Shown: piece after piece, positions 36,186-46,337 of the stretch
Layout: each line of letters starts with the position of its first letter
Position numbering within the stretch: position 1 is the first letter of the stretch
NCBI RefSeq assembly: GCF_020379485.1
Contig: NC_063452.1
Span: 27,968,770-28,032,769 of the forward strand
Direction of reading: 5' to 3'
Length of the DNA stretch: 64,000 nt
Source of the DNA: Brassica napus
Lineage: Eukaryota; Streptophyta; Magnoliopsida; Brassicales; Brassicaceae
Notes under the pieces: generated by a model
The model's database searches: none
Seen by the model: the letters and a program-made list of their open reading frames with translations, nothing else
Told to the model about the DNA's origin: nothing
Translations under genes and position numbers: made by a program

Positions 36186-37234
36186 ATGACAAGTAGACAT
36201 ACTCGAAGCAATACACAAGGGGAATTACTTTCGCTTACAAATCAGGAACTTGCAAGTTTAGAAAGAACAAACCGTCAACAAAGGCCGAATACCACCACAA
36301 TGGATAACTTCGACACTCCAGAATAAATCGCTGTTTCTATGCAACAGATGCAGCAACAGATGCAACAGATGCAGCAAACGATTGCAGCACAGCAGCTGGC
36401 TGCTCAACAAGCTGCACAACATGAACCACTTGCTCTAATCGGTGAGATGAATTTACCGCGTAACATCCCTGCTACGCTCTCTGCTATTTCTCCACCGCCA
36501 TGTCAAAGGGCGGATTTTGAGATCAAACCCGGCATGATCAATCTAGTGCAGAGAAAGATGTTCCATGGACTGTCAGCTGAGATACCAATGGAACACATCA
36601 AAGCTTTTGAAGAGATTTGCAGTTTCACTCGTGCAAACGGCGTCCAACCCGATTTCATCAAATGCATGTTGTTTCCATTCTCTCTAGAGGACAAGGCTTC
36701 ACGATGGCTTAAGTCGTTACCTACAGGTTCCCTAACTACTTGGGAGCAGGTTAGAGCAGCTTTCTTGGGTCACTTCTATACGAAAGCAAAAACAGCTGCC
36801 CTAAGGAACAGCTGTGGGAACCATTTAATGAAGTGTGGGAACGGTTCAATGATACCCTCAGAGAGTGTCCTCATCACTGATTTGATGATGACCATGTCCT
36901 AGGAATCTTCTACGATGGTGTGGATTGGGAGTTCCGCAATGCTCTAAATGCAGCGAGCAATGGAGACTTCATGATCCAAACCACTGAAGGAGCTCACGCG
37001 CTAATAGAGAACATGGCAGTTAGTTCATCCAACAAAAACGAGGAGACTGACCGCTCTAAGAAGGTGCACAGCATGGACACTAAAAAGAATGATGACCTCG
37101 CCGCCAAGGTTGATCAGCTACTCAAGAACAATCAGAGACAGATCTATGTAATGGAAGAAGCCACCATGGAACCAGGTGCTACTGATGCTACAGAAGAGAC
37201 CGAGACATCGGAACAAAACCAGAAAGAGGTCAGT
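36186..37234 (+). pseudogene. Athila gag, first part, element F
   Basis: The start ATG at 36186 gives MTSRHTRSNTQGELLSL, with an in-frame TAA at 36324-36326. A Gln-rich stretch follows, then the capsid region of retrotransposon gag (PF03732-like): FHGLSAEIPMEHIKAFEEIC, DKASRWLKSLPTGSLTTW and AAFLGHFYT. A frameshift near 36825 and a stop near 36878 follow; the next frame goes on with LGIFYDGVDWEFRNALNAAS. At 37230-37234 the reverse element H is inserted, and the frame resumes at 45345. Confidence 0.88.
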
Positions 37235-38518
37235 TGTGGGAACCGGAATTCACACCGTCGAGATTTGTTAATCGGAGGAAAGCCAAGCTAAGCTAGCCTT
37301 CCCTGAAGGTCCCGGTTATCTGCTGGGCCACGCACAACACAATCAATATGAAAGAGTTGAAAGTAATAAATCGTAAAAGAGCGAAAAGAGAACAAAGTGG
37401 TCTTATTTCCGAATTCGCGTTTGAGCGTGAACAACAGATAAGATCCTAGGCCACGAGAGCTGTCGGTACGTTCGCTAGTCTAGCCACCTAAGTTCTAACC
37501 TAGTCGAGTCGCAGCTCGATAATAAAAACGGAAAAATGCCTAAATTGCTCTAAGTATTAAGTTTGCTCTGAGAAAGCTACTTTTTGCTCCTCGCCTTAAG
37601 CCCTCCTTATATACTCTCTCTAGGTTGGTTTGCACCTTTTCCTGGGCCGGGTTCGTCGCGAGATGGGGTTTTCCATTTTTCGTCACCCTTCATGATTATC
37701 TTCGGAAACTTGACATTTATCTTTTCCTGCGAATAATAAATAGACCGTCATATCAGCCTTAGGCTCAATCCTGATCTAAAATCGTAAGTGGGCCGTTTAG
37801 CCGCGGTTCAGGCCCTCTTTTGGGCCGTTTTGAGACTCAGATGTTTTTACGATTTTTCCTAAGAAAAAACCGTTGGTTTTTCCGACAGGATTCCAATTCC
37901 CCGTATAGTTAAGGCAACTGGTGTTCAAGCTAACCATAGCCGTTTTATACGGTAGGCAGGAATCCGTTTCGACGACCAAGTTTTTTATAACTTTTCCCAA
38001 AGTCTTTCTTCGATAATCCTAAGCGAGACGAGACATGGGTATTGCGTCCAAGGGCCCAAAGATTGTGTTACGGGAACTTAGACGAGGATGCACGGTTTCG
38101 GGACAGGAGGTCGGTCCTCGCCCATGGGCGAGGTGACCTCGGTGAGGGTCGTCCTCGCCCATGGGCAACATGACCTTGGCGCGGGTCGTCCTCTCCCATG
38201 GGCAAGGTGACCTCGGTGCAGGTCGTCCTCGCCCATGGGTGAGGTGATCTCGGTGTGGGTCGTCCTCGCCCATGGGCAAGGTGACCCGTGTTGAGACGGT
38301 CGTCGCCCTTGGGCGAGGTGGTCGATCCTTGCTTACGATTGAGACCTCATCTAGACTGATCCTCCTCTCAACGTTCCTCGGTTCGCATCCGCGAAAAACT
38401 TTCTTTTACTTGATTTAACCGTTTTCCGGGAATGTCTAATTTTCAAGGATCGATCGAGAGTTGGTTTTCCAGGAAATTTTAGGCATTGATTCCGTCGTGA
38501 CCGGTTTTGACCCCAACA
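37235..38518 (-). repeat. 3' LTR of element H
   Basis: 1284 bases, TGTTGGGGTCAAAAC to GGTTCCCACA when read on the minus strand. It keeps the TATA box (37607-37613). In place of the palindrome array it carries a 37-bp tandem repeat at 38116-38285. Confidence 0.93.
38116..38285. repeat. 37-bp tandem repeat in H 3' LTR
   Basis: About 4.5 units of a 37-bp sequence built round GCCCATGGGC (a palindrome) and GGTGACCTCGGTG. Open frames through it come from the repeat alone. Confidence 0.88.
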
Positions 38519-38540
38519 GTTAGCCCCCCAGCTAGCTAGG
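38519..38540 (-). other. Polypurine tract of element H
   Basis: On the minus strand GCTAGCTGGGGGGCTAAC ends at the LTR start, as in elements A and C. Confidence 0.8.
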
Positions 38541-38647
38541 ATCCGTGGACCTGGGTGTGAGGTCCTAGCTTGCGGTATGACTTGTTTTGATGGAATTAGA
38601 CGTAATCGTTTGCCGAAAGTCCGAGAATGAATAGTAACCTTTTTTTC

Positions 38648-38655
38648 TATATTTA
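38648..38655 (+). promoter_or_regulatory. Possible TATA box of element H aORF
   Basis: CTATATTTAGG lies about 125 bases before the aORF ATG at 38778, roughly where elements A and C have CTATAAG. Confidence 0.4.
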
Positions 38656-38777
38656 GGTGGAGTAAGTTTTTTCAAAGTCTTTATTAACTTCTCTTCACAA
38701 GAAAATTTCTCCAAGGTAGAAATTTCTCTTATCCTCTCTCTCTTTACCTATGTGTCAAAGTTTTTGTCTTTCAAAAA

Positions 38778-40622
38778 ATGACTTCAAGAAAGAGATCCTC
38801 TAAGAAAAAGACTTCCCCTCAATCATCTTCTGGCGATCCTTGTACCAATGAGGAGATTGTTCCCAAAGAGGAATTCAAGGTCGAGCAAGAAGAGAAGGAA
38901 GCGTACTGGGACGCTTTATGTGGTTCGATAACTCCTCCGCCCGAAATATTCTATCCCACAAGACCCGCGACGCAGCTTGATCTTACCCTTCCGAGCAGGA
39001 CCTCTCCCGCCTATATTAAGACCTTTCGGGAGTTTTACAGAGTCCCAAGCGGGGTTGTGTTTCGAGTCCCAGTGCATGGGGAGAGTGCGGAGGATCCCCC
39101 GGAGGGATTCTTCACATGCTACGAAGCTTTCCTGACACGTTGTCGCATGTGGTTCACGATTTCTGAGGCCATCGTCCGCGTACTCGACCGTTTTGAGCTG
39201 TCGATCAGTCAGCTAAACATTGCGGCGTTGCAGAACTTTCTTGGCGTGTTGATCCTGAGCTACGAGCTCGGACTGGACCTCAGCCCCGAGGACTTTGAAG
39301 GGCTATGGTCGACACGAAAGACCTCGATTGACTACTCATACCGCATGGCTCCAAAGAGACATATGTCGATAATCCAAGGGCATACTTCAAATGCCAAGGG
39401 ATGGTTCGAGCGTTTTTTCTATGTTCGAATTGATGTCGTATCTGTCGAGGAGAACTGTCTCCCCTTGTTCTATGGCAAATGGAACTTTCATCGTGGTACG
39501 ATGGTTGGAAATTTGGTTCGTATAGATACTCGGAGGTGTTTAACGCATTTTTTTTTTTTGCATTGAACAGTATCCTCCCCGCGACCCCCAGGGACCTGTT
39601 TGCTAAGCGCGATCTTCTCCGCAACGGTCCGTTATTTTGGGATTCCTTCACCCTAGACATGATCCGGAATGCAGTGGTGCTCTACCGATCGCGAGGCATC
39701 TTCCGACCTTTACTTGCATCGGATATGGACGAGCCACACCCTGACGCTGTTCCCGATCAGAGGGAGAGAGTTAGGCCCCGAAAGGACAAGGGAATCGCTC
39801 TCAAAGACAGAAACTTTATCTTAGAAGATCTTCCGCTACCCGGATGGAACCCGGGTTTCACCCTGGGTGATGGGAGTGGAACCAGCGAGGCTCCCCTTCC
39901 GAACGACTTCTTTGCCAACCTTCCTCCCCGTTTTACTACTCCAGCGTCACTGGATGAAGCGTCGAGGAGAGAAGTGGTCGCGGAAGGTTCTCGGTTGATC
40001 AACGAGGTTTAGTCTCTGAAAAATTATTTTTTTTGGCGAGTGTTCGTTTGTCGCTTCCATGTTTGACCCTTGATTCGTGTAGGGAATGCAGGTCTTTAAT
40101 TCAACGCTTGACGGAAGTTTCAGAGAGACGCGTCTTTCACACTTCAAGGCCGAAGAGATCGAGAGGAAGTTCATCCGTTTTCAGAACGAGGTTGCGGAAA
40201 GAGAGCGCAGACAGGCTGAGTCCCATTCCCGAGCTCTCATTCGTGCGGAGGGGAAAGGGAGGAGGGTGATTTCTGCTGAGTTAGCGAGGAGAGCTACATT
40301 GATTGATGCTGAGTTCATGAGTTTCAAGGACGCTCAAGACTACGTGGGTGACTTCCGCGAATGCCGCAGTTCGGTTGGTACCCTTTGGAAGTCACAGAAC
40401 GCTGATTTCTCTTTTCTCTCCGAGGTTGCTGAGATGTCAAGCCTCATGGATGGGTGTGCCCAGGCCGAGTCGATGGGTCCTCCAAACGAGGGGAGGATCC
40501 GAGAGCTTTGGGAACCCATCGAGGTTTCGGAGGATACGACGGAAGCGGGAGCCGATGCTGCGGACGAGGGAGGAGAAGTGGATCAGCCCGCAGACTCATT
40601 TGGAGCCTCTATTTTTGGGTAA
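38778..40622 (+). CDS. Antisense ORF (aORF) of element H, PF04195-like gypsy-type transposon protein
   Basis: Antisense to its retrotransposon. It starts MTSRKRSSKKK with a basic N-terminus. A domain of about 230 residues follows (FREFYRVPSGVVFRVPVHGE, AIVRVLDRFELSISQLN, RMAPKRHMSIIQGHTSNAKG, FYVRIDVVSVEENCLPLF). The frame then changes between 39479 and 39566, beside a 13-T run, and goes on with LRNGPLFWDSFTLD, a linker and NEV. A GT-AG intron (40007-40082) joins phase-0 ends. Exon 2 (40083-40622) is a basic coiled coil (AEEIERKFIRFQNEVAERER) with an acidic tail. The frame change is either a second intron or a mutation. Such antisense ORFs are known in Tat-lineage elements; no function is established. 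Confidence 0.75.
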
Positions 40623-41769
40623 CTTGACCTTGATCTCTGAAGGTCGTCAGGATTGTTTTCCCTTTGCCTTTATCTCAAGATTTCGTGTAGTGTTTTAGGC
40701 CGAGTGTGGCCGTTCGTTACTTGAGTGTGCTATGGCCTTGCAAGGTCATTTGACTATGTATGCGGGACTGGCCGTTGGTGGCTTTGAATCCCAGCCGCTC
40801 TGCGGCCTTTTTATATATAACGAATGTTCTTTTAGCATTCTATGGGTTTTAATTTATACTTCTGCCAAGTGTCGCGGGAAAGACACGGGTAGTCACTTCG
40901 TATCTTAACTCTTAATTTGTCGTTCCGTTCGTTTGCTCTTTCGAGGGTATTCGAAAACGTTTCGGAGTTTTACGAAGTTTCGTGAGCGTTTTAGATGTGG
41001 ACGATGAGACACGTTTTAAGATCTCGTATCAGTTTTGATATCATGCCTTGAGATGTTAATGGACCAGTAGGACTGGGTTTAGGGCAAGATCTAGGTTTAC
41101 TTTCGGCTCTAAGGCTATTCGACGACTAATCGGTTTTCGTTTTTCCCGTTGGCGATTTCTACCTGATTCTTTCCAATAAAAGTCTGCGACTGGGCGCCGG
41201 CTTATATGACTTGTGTGGGAAAAATCAAGCACTCTCTCCAGAGAACGTCTGGTGTGCTGACCAAAATTTCGGATTTTCTTGAATAGCGCGCTATGGTATC
41301 CTTGTCGGATGTAAGAGAACCTTTAGTTTTTATGAAAGGTTTTACTACGAGTTCTTTTTTAGAGAACGTTTTGGACTTGTCCGTCGGGGCCAATCGACGG
41401 GCATTTTGTATTTTAGAGTCACAGATGGACTGTGTATTTGGATAATATCTTTCGAGAAATATTTGCGACGTCTCGCTTTCTCGAAGATATGTCTTTTGCT
41501 GTGAGATGACTACGATCTTCGCTTTTATAGAAGATGCGTTTTTCCGGTCTTGCTTGACCATGAGTATGTGTGAATTATGTAGGAATTATTTTTCGTCCAA
41601 GGACTGCTTGGACGGTATGCCCTTATCTTGGGCGTTTCTTACGCCAACCTTAGATTACTGCGACTTATTGCAAGTGAATCGTAAGATCGGAAGAAGGTAG
41701 AATTTAATGAAAAAGTTTCAAAAATATCGAGTACATTCATGGATATTTCGGACTTTGTGGGAGTATACG
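40623..41769. other. Non-coding spacer of element H
   Basis: No gene seen. Reverse-oriented homologue of 14271-15239 (for example the CTAGGTTTACTTTCGG and CTTATATGACTTG words). It has GTATACGAGTATACGTAC next to a 13-C run at its right end. Confidence 0.75.
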
Positions 41770-41885
41770 AGTATACGTACCCAACCCCCCCCCCCCCTTT
41801 TTAACGAGGGGGATAGCTGAACTTGTCGATATGACAAGCTGCCTACGTACCTCTTTCGAGGATCAAGCCATCTCGTAGTTCTTCT
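41770..41885 (-). ncRNA. Conserved two-hairpin element, copy 3 (element H)
   Basis: On the minus strand: hairpin 1 CCTC-GAAA-GAGG (41850-41861), TACGTAGGCAG, hairpin 2 CTTGTC-ATATC-GACAAG (41822-41838), then TTCAGCTATCCCCC and a G tract. Compared with copies 1 and 2, both partners of three base pairs have changed together. Confidence 0.6.
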
Positions 41886-42235
41886 TTCTGCTGCGGGTGT
41901 TCCTACTCGCTGGATGGGATCATTCCGGTTACTTCAGCTGTTGGGGCTTCAGTTGGATCGACGACCGTTTCAGGGGTTGGACTGTCCGCTGTCAAGGCGA
42001 TGGACTCGGGGACTATGTCGCTGTCTGGAGTCGTTGCATGGTCGGGTGATTCTGGTTCACTTTTTATGGAGCTCTCGGGAGTGTTTTGAGCTTTCTTAGC
42101 CCGCTTCAGGTTGACCGCGAGGGTGTTTCGAGTTTGTCGTAGTTTATGCTCGGCCAAGAAGCAGAGCCTAGACTGTTTCTAACATCCCCAGATTACCGCT
42201 GTTCCATTTGGAGTTTGGAACTTGATGCCAAGGTG
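41886..42235 (-). pseudogene. Protease tail of element H with altered C-terminus
   Basis: It continues the protease frame: FQTPNGTAVIWG matches FPTPNRVEVIWG of element C, then a stop, then MAEHKLRQTRN, where C reads YAAEQKRKRP. It ends in a Thr/Pro/Glu-rich tail at 41903. In C the same place runs into RT; here it runs straight into the two-hairpin element, marking the pol deletion. Confidence 0.7.
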
Positions 42236-44395
42236 TTAAGTCGACGGTACCGCTTTCATGGCATTGATCCAAGGAGTTCCCATGATGACATTGTAGATGG
42301 CCGGTTTGTCAACTACCGCAAAGTCAATGATTTTCGTCACCTCTTTAGCCATCACTGGGAGTTTGATTGATCTGAGGGTCATTGACGTTGCACCTGAGAA
42401 ACCGATGAGAGGTTTTGGTTCCGGGAAGACTTCTCCGAGTTCAATGTTCATCCTCCGAAGGGTATCGCGGAAGATGACGTTGACTGTGCTTCCCGTGTTG
42501 ATAAGGATCCTTCCCACTTCCAGATCTCGAATTACCAGATCGATAACCAATGGGTCGCAGTGAGGTTTGTCGATTCCGATGGTTTCCCGCTCTTCGAAGA
42601 CGATCGTATTGTTAGGGGCATCGTCGGTTAGGGACCCAGCCAGCCAGCTTGAACTCGTCTCAGCATTCCGTCCATAAGCTTTGATCGACGAGATCAAATC
42701 GTGATAGAACTGCAATCCCCAGATGATCATGCTCACCCTTCGACGGTTGCTGTTGTTTCCTCGGCCATCCTGCCTCCTTCCGCGTTTCTCGCCCGACTGA
42801 TTTGTGCGGGTATCATTTTCGGGGGACTCTTTATCAGTTTTGGGAGGGTGATCGGAATCCAAGAGGATGTCTTTTATGCCTGTGACCTTCGAAATTTCAC
42901 CGGCGAGGAGCTTCGCAGCAAGCCTTGTGCCGAGAACCTTGCAGTTCATAGTGAAATGACCTCTGGTCTGGTGGAACTCGCAGTAGGAATTATCCTTGAA
43001 CTGGTTCCTGGTCCACGTATTTCCGGAAGTCTTTCCCTGTTCGGAGTTGATAGCGTAATTATGCTCACCCTGGAGATCTTCTCCCTGGTGGTGGACATAC
43101 CTGTCGTTACGAGGGTTTTTCGTTCTCGCGGACGTCTTCTGCGGGTTGTACTTCTGGGAGAGGACTTTCATCTCTTCCTCCATCATGATGAAGTCCGTTG
43201 CCTTGTGAAGAGCGTCCTGGATTGTTCTCGGTTTTTCAAGGGATATCCATTGTCGGAGTTTTGACCTATACCAGAGAGTTTTCCGTAAAGCGTCGACTGC
43301 CACTTTGTCGCTGATTCCAGTGACTCTTGCCATTACCAGCGTGAACCTGTTCATAAATTCGCGGAGTGGTTCGTCTTCTCTTTGAGATAGAGTCCAAAGG
43401 TCGACGTCTGAGGTTTCCCTGTCCATGAACATGGAATACTGTTTGAGGAACTCTGAGGCGAGCTGACAGAAACTTCCGATGGAGCTTCGTTTCAGACGAG
43501 AAAACCATTCGAGCGCGGCTCCTTTGAGGTTTTTGACGAAGAGGAGGCAGTACCCAGTATCTCGTTCGCACCTTCCCATCACGATCTGGAAAGACTGCAG
43601 ATGCGCCTTCGGGTCGGTGGTGCCATCGTAGACGGGAATTTTGATCTTCCCAGGATCTGAGATGTTAGTTTCCGTAATTAGGGCAGTGAACGGAGTTTTC
43701 CGCGCTTCCTCGAGAAGTCTGTCGATCTCATGTGCAGCGCTTGTCGCGTGGTGAATCTGCGACTTTACCGCCTTGACTTCTGCCGCAGTTTTTGTGATGT
43801 ACTCGCGGAGATCATGGATCTCATCAAGATTTCTAGCAGCCTTGCGAGCCTGTCGGCGTTTGCTGCGGTGGATCCGATCCTGATTCTCGGCCAGTTCTTC
43901 CTGCTCTACCCAATAGAGGTTTTCTTCTTCCTCTGTCATAGGCCTTTCGAACGACGCGTCCTGCCGAGCGGACTGGCTTCGCGTTCTTCTCGGATGGACG
44001 TCGGCACCTCCGTCTGAGTGATCGGACTGGTCGCTTATGTCCAGATTGATCCGCTCAATATCGCCTCCTTCGTTGCTCCCGGCGGGAGGTGGAAGGTTCT
44101 CCACGGTCGGTTGTGCGCCTGGTAGGACTGTTTCGTCAGGGTTCTGACCCAAAGAATCCTTGTCTGCCCATGTGGCCCGATCGCTCGGAGTCTCGAAATC
44201 AATTATTCTGCCACCGCGGGCTCTTGTGGCCCCGCTTGGGTTTTTACTCTTGGCCTTCGCCGTTAAGGTTTCCACCTGTTTTGCGAGAGAGGCCACGAGC
44301 TTTCCTTGTTCGACCGACTTTTTATGAGCGGAGGCAAACATTTCTTTCATCTTGTCCAGCGTTGGCATTGACGGAAGTTCTGTCAGCGTTGGCAT
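42236..44395 (-). CDS. Tat gag-protease polyprotein of element H (719 residues)
   Basis: The longest intact retrotransposon gene of the Tat family here. Residues 1-230 are charged and coiled-coil-like ([20 protein letters not shown]). Residues about 260-400 are the capsid region ([41 protein letters not shown]). A zinc-knuckle-like [14 protein letters not shown] comes next, then a basic stretch, and from about residue 620 a protease whose active site reads [10 protein letters not shown], with Asp changed to Asn, and [10 protein letters not shown]. The Asn should abolish proteolysis. Gag forms the particle that carries the element RNA, so this copy may still supply Gag but not processing. It ends at a stop at 42236-42238. 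Confidence 0.9.
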   Translation of the reverse strand: MPTLTELPSMPTLDKMKEMFASAHKKSVEQGKLVASLAKQVETLTAKAKSKNPSGATRARGGRIIDFETPSDRATWADKDSLGQNPDETVLPGAQPTVENLPPPAGSNEGGDIERINLDISDQSDHSDGGADVHPRRTRSQSARQDASFERPMTEEEENLYWVEQEELAENQDRIHRSKRRQARKAARNLDEIHDLREYITKTAAEVKAVKSQIHHATSAAHEIDRLLEEARKTPFTALITETNISDPGKIKIPVYDGTTDPKAHLQSFQIVMGRCERDTGYCLLFVKNLKGAALEWFSRLKRSSIGSFCQLASEFLKQYSMFMDRETSDVDLWTLSQREDEPLREFMNRFTLVMARVTGISDKVAVDALRKTLWYRSKLRQWISLEKPRTIQDALHKATDFIMMEEEMKVLSQKYNPQKTSARTKNPRNDRYVHHQGEDLQGEHNYAINSEQGKTSGNTWTRNQFKDNSYCEFHQTRGHFTMNCKVLGTRLAAKLLAGEISKVTGIKDILLDSDHPPKTDKESPENDTRTNQSGEKRGRRQDGRGNNSNRRRVSMIIWGLQFYHDLISSIKAYGRNAETSSSWLAGSLTDDAPNNTIVFEERETIGIDKPHCDPLVIDLVIRDLEVGRILINTGSTVNVIFRDTLRRMNIELGEVFPEPKPLIGFSGATSMTLRSIKLPVMAKEVTKIIDFAVVDKPAIYNVIMGTPWINAMKAVPST

Positions 44396-44496
44396 TAACG
44401 GAAGTCCCGTCGTGTGTTTCCTTGTCTTTGTCAGCGTCGATCGTCATACCTGACTGAGCGTGCGCGGTTGCGTGAGAGATAGATCTGTACCCCCCC

Positions 44497-44513
44497 TCCT
44501 TCTAGCGCCAAAC
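44497..44513 (-). other. Primer-binding-site-like motif of element H
   Basis: Minus strand GTTTGGCGCTAGAAGGA, directly inside the 5' LTR. Confidence 0.65.
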
Positions 44514-45339
44514 TGTGGGAACCAGAATTCACACCGTCGAGATTTGTTAATCGGAGGAAAGCCAAGCTAACCTAGCCTTCCCTGAAGGTCCCAGTTATCT
44601 GCTGGGCCACACACAACATAATCAATATGAAAGAGTCGAAAGTAAGAAAACGTAAAAGAGTGAAAAGAGAACAAAGAGGTCTTGTTTCCGAATTCGCGTT
44701 TGAGCGTGAACAACAGGTAAGATCCTAGGCCACGAGAGCTGTCGGTACGTTCGCTAGTCTAGCCACCTATGTTCTAACCTAGCAGAGTCGCAGCTCGATA
44801 GTAAAAATGGAAAAATGCCTAAATTTCTCTCCCATGGGCGAGGTGACCTCGGTGCGGGTCGTCCTCGCCCATGGGCGAGGTGAACTCGGTGCGGGTCGTC
44901 CTCGCCCATGGGCGAGGTGACCTCGGTGCGGGTCGTCCTCGCCCATGGGCAAGGTGACCTCGGTGCGGGTTGTCCTCGCCCATGGGCGAGGTGACCTCAG
45001 TGCGGGTCGTCCTCGCCCATGGGCGAGGTGACCTTGGTGCGGGTCGTCCTCGCCCATGGGCGAGGTGATCTCGGTGTGGGTCGTCCTCGCCCATGGGCAA
45101 GGTGACCCGTGTTGAGACGGTTGTCCCCCTAAGGCAAGGTGGTAGGTCCTTGCTTACGATTGAGACCTCATCCAGACTTATCCTCTTCTCAACGTTCCTC
45201 GGTTCGCATCCGCGAAAAACTGTCTTTTACTTGATTTAACCATTTTCCGGGAATGTCTAATTTTCAAGGATCGATCGAGAGTTGATTTTCCGGGAACTTT
45301 TAGACATTGATTCCGTCGTAACCGGTTTTGACCCCAACA
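44514..45339 (-). repeat. 5' LTR of element H (shortened)
   Basis: 826 bases. Compared with the 3' LTR it lacks about 540 bases between AATGCCTAAATT and CCCATGGG, including the TATA box, but has gained units of the 37-bp repeat. Confidence 0.93.
44829..45112. repeat. 37-bp tandem repeat in H 5' LTR
   Basis: About 7.5 units of the same 37-bp sequence as at 38116-38285 (ATGGGCG recurs at 44834 and 44871). Confidence 0.9.
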
Positions 45340-46337
45340 TCAGTTACGTCAACGGTCAGGGTTGGCAGTTCGAGAACTACCATCCAAACCCTAATGTGAG
45401 GAACAACCAGCATCTGTTCTCATACAAGACCAATCCAAAAACCCCCAATGACAGGTCTCAGGGAAATCCGTTCCAAAACCCTGGATATCAGAAGCCATAC
45501 CCTCAGAATCAGAATGGAAAGATGTTCATCCTCAGCCAAGCTCAGAACCAGTTTCAGAACAGGGAGAACAATCCGCAGGCTGATCCTGCAGCCGCGAACG
45601 GTCCACCAGATGAGCTGAAGGGAATGATGCAACTACTTCTGCAGGGTCAGCAGATTCAAGGAAAAGCACTGAACCATGTTACCAACGAGATCAACACTCG
45701 GATGAACAACATGTTCACGGAATTAAATTCCAAATATGATGCTGTAGCAAGCCACATAAGGAAGATGGATGTTCAGATTGCTCAAACTGCTGAAACAATC
45801 AAAAGGCAACAAGGAACACTCCCTGGTAAAACAGACAAGAATCCCAAGGACTGTAACGCAGTCGAGTTGAGAAGTGGACGACATCTCCCAGATCCTGTCT
45901 CCAAAAAGCTCACTGCTCAAAAGAAGGGAAAACAGAAAGAGGGAGAACAACCTCCACTTGAGGATGTCCTCGACGACGAACAAGACGCGGAACAGCCAAC
46001 TGTCATAGATCCCATAGCTCTTACGACGCAAGACCAGCCTGTTCCTACTCGTGTCTACACTCCAAAAGTTCCCTACCCAGTCTCTGCTAAGAGATCACGC
46101 AAGGATTGCGAAAAGATGAAGTGCAAGAAGATGCTAGAGAAGTTGAATGTTAAGTTATCTCTCATGGACGCAATTCAGATGATTCCTTCAATGTGCAGTC
46201 TTGTGAAGGGGCTGATCTCTGGGAAGACCTCTGCAGACAACGATATCATGATGGTCTCAAAAGAATGCAGCGCAGTCCTTCAAAACAGAACAGTCAGGAA
46301 ATTGGAAGATCCTGGAAAATTTGTCCTTTCGGTTTAG
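45340..46337 (+). pseudogene. Athila gag, second part, element F
   Basis: It resumes after element H as SYVNGQGWQFENYHPNPN and runs open through GMMQLLLQGQQIQG, a coiled coil (VASHIRKMDVQIAQTAETIK), VELRSGRHLPDP and a Lys-rich stretch to MCSLVKGLISG and DPGKFVLSV. An in-frame TAG at 46335-46337 separates it from the protease. In relatives this is one continuous gag-pol frame. Confidence 0.87.

Larger units (their letters stand above)
37235..45339 (-). mobile_element. Tat element H, non-autonomous, inserted in gag of F
   Basis: LTRs at 37235-38518 and 44514-45339 are flanked by TCAGT (37230-37234 and 45340-45344). Order on the minus strand: LTR, primer site, gag-protease (44395-42236), short tail, two-hairpin element, spacer, antisense ORF (which reads on the window plus strand), PPT, LTR. 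RT, both RNase H domains and integrase are absent with no gap in the sequence, so it depends on enzymes made elsewhere. Confidence 0.95.

Noticed and set aside
44779..45100. Repeat proteins with GRGRPAPRSP and WARTTRTEVT words
   Set aside because: Produced by the 37-bp LTR repeat, which is 1 more than a multiple of three and so runs through all frames.
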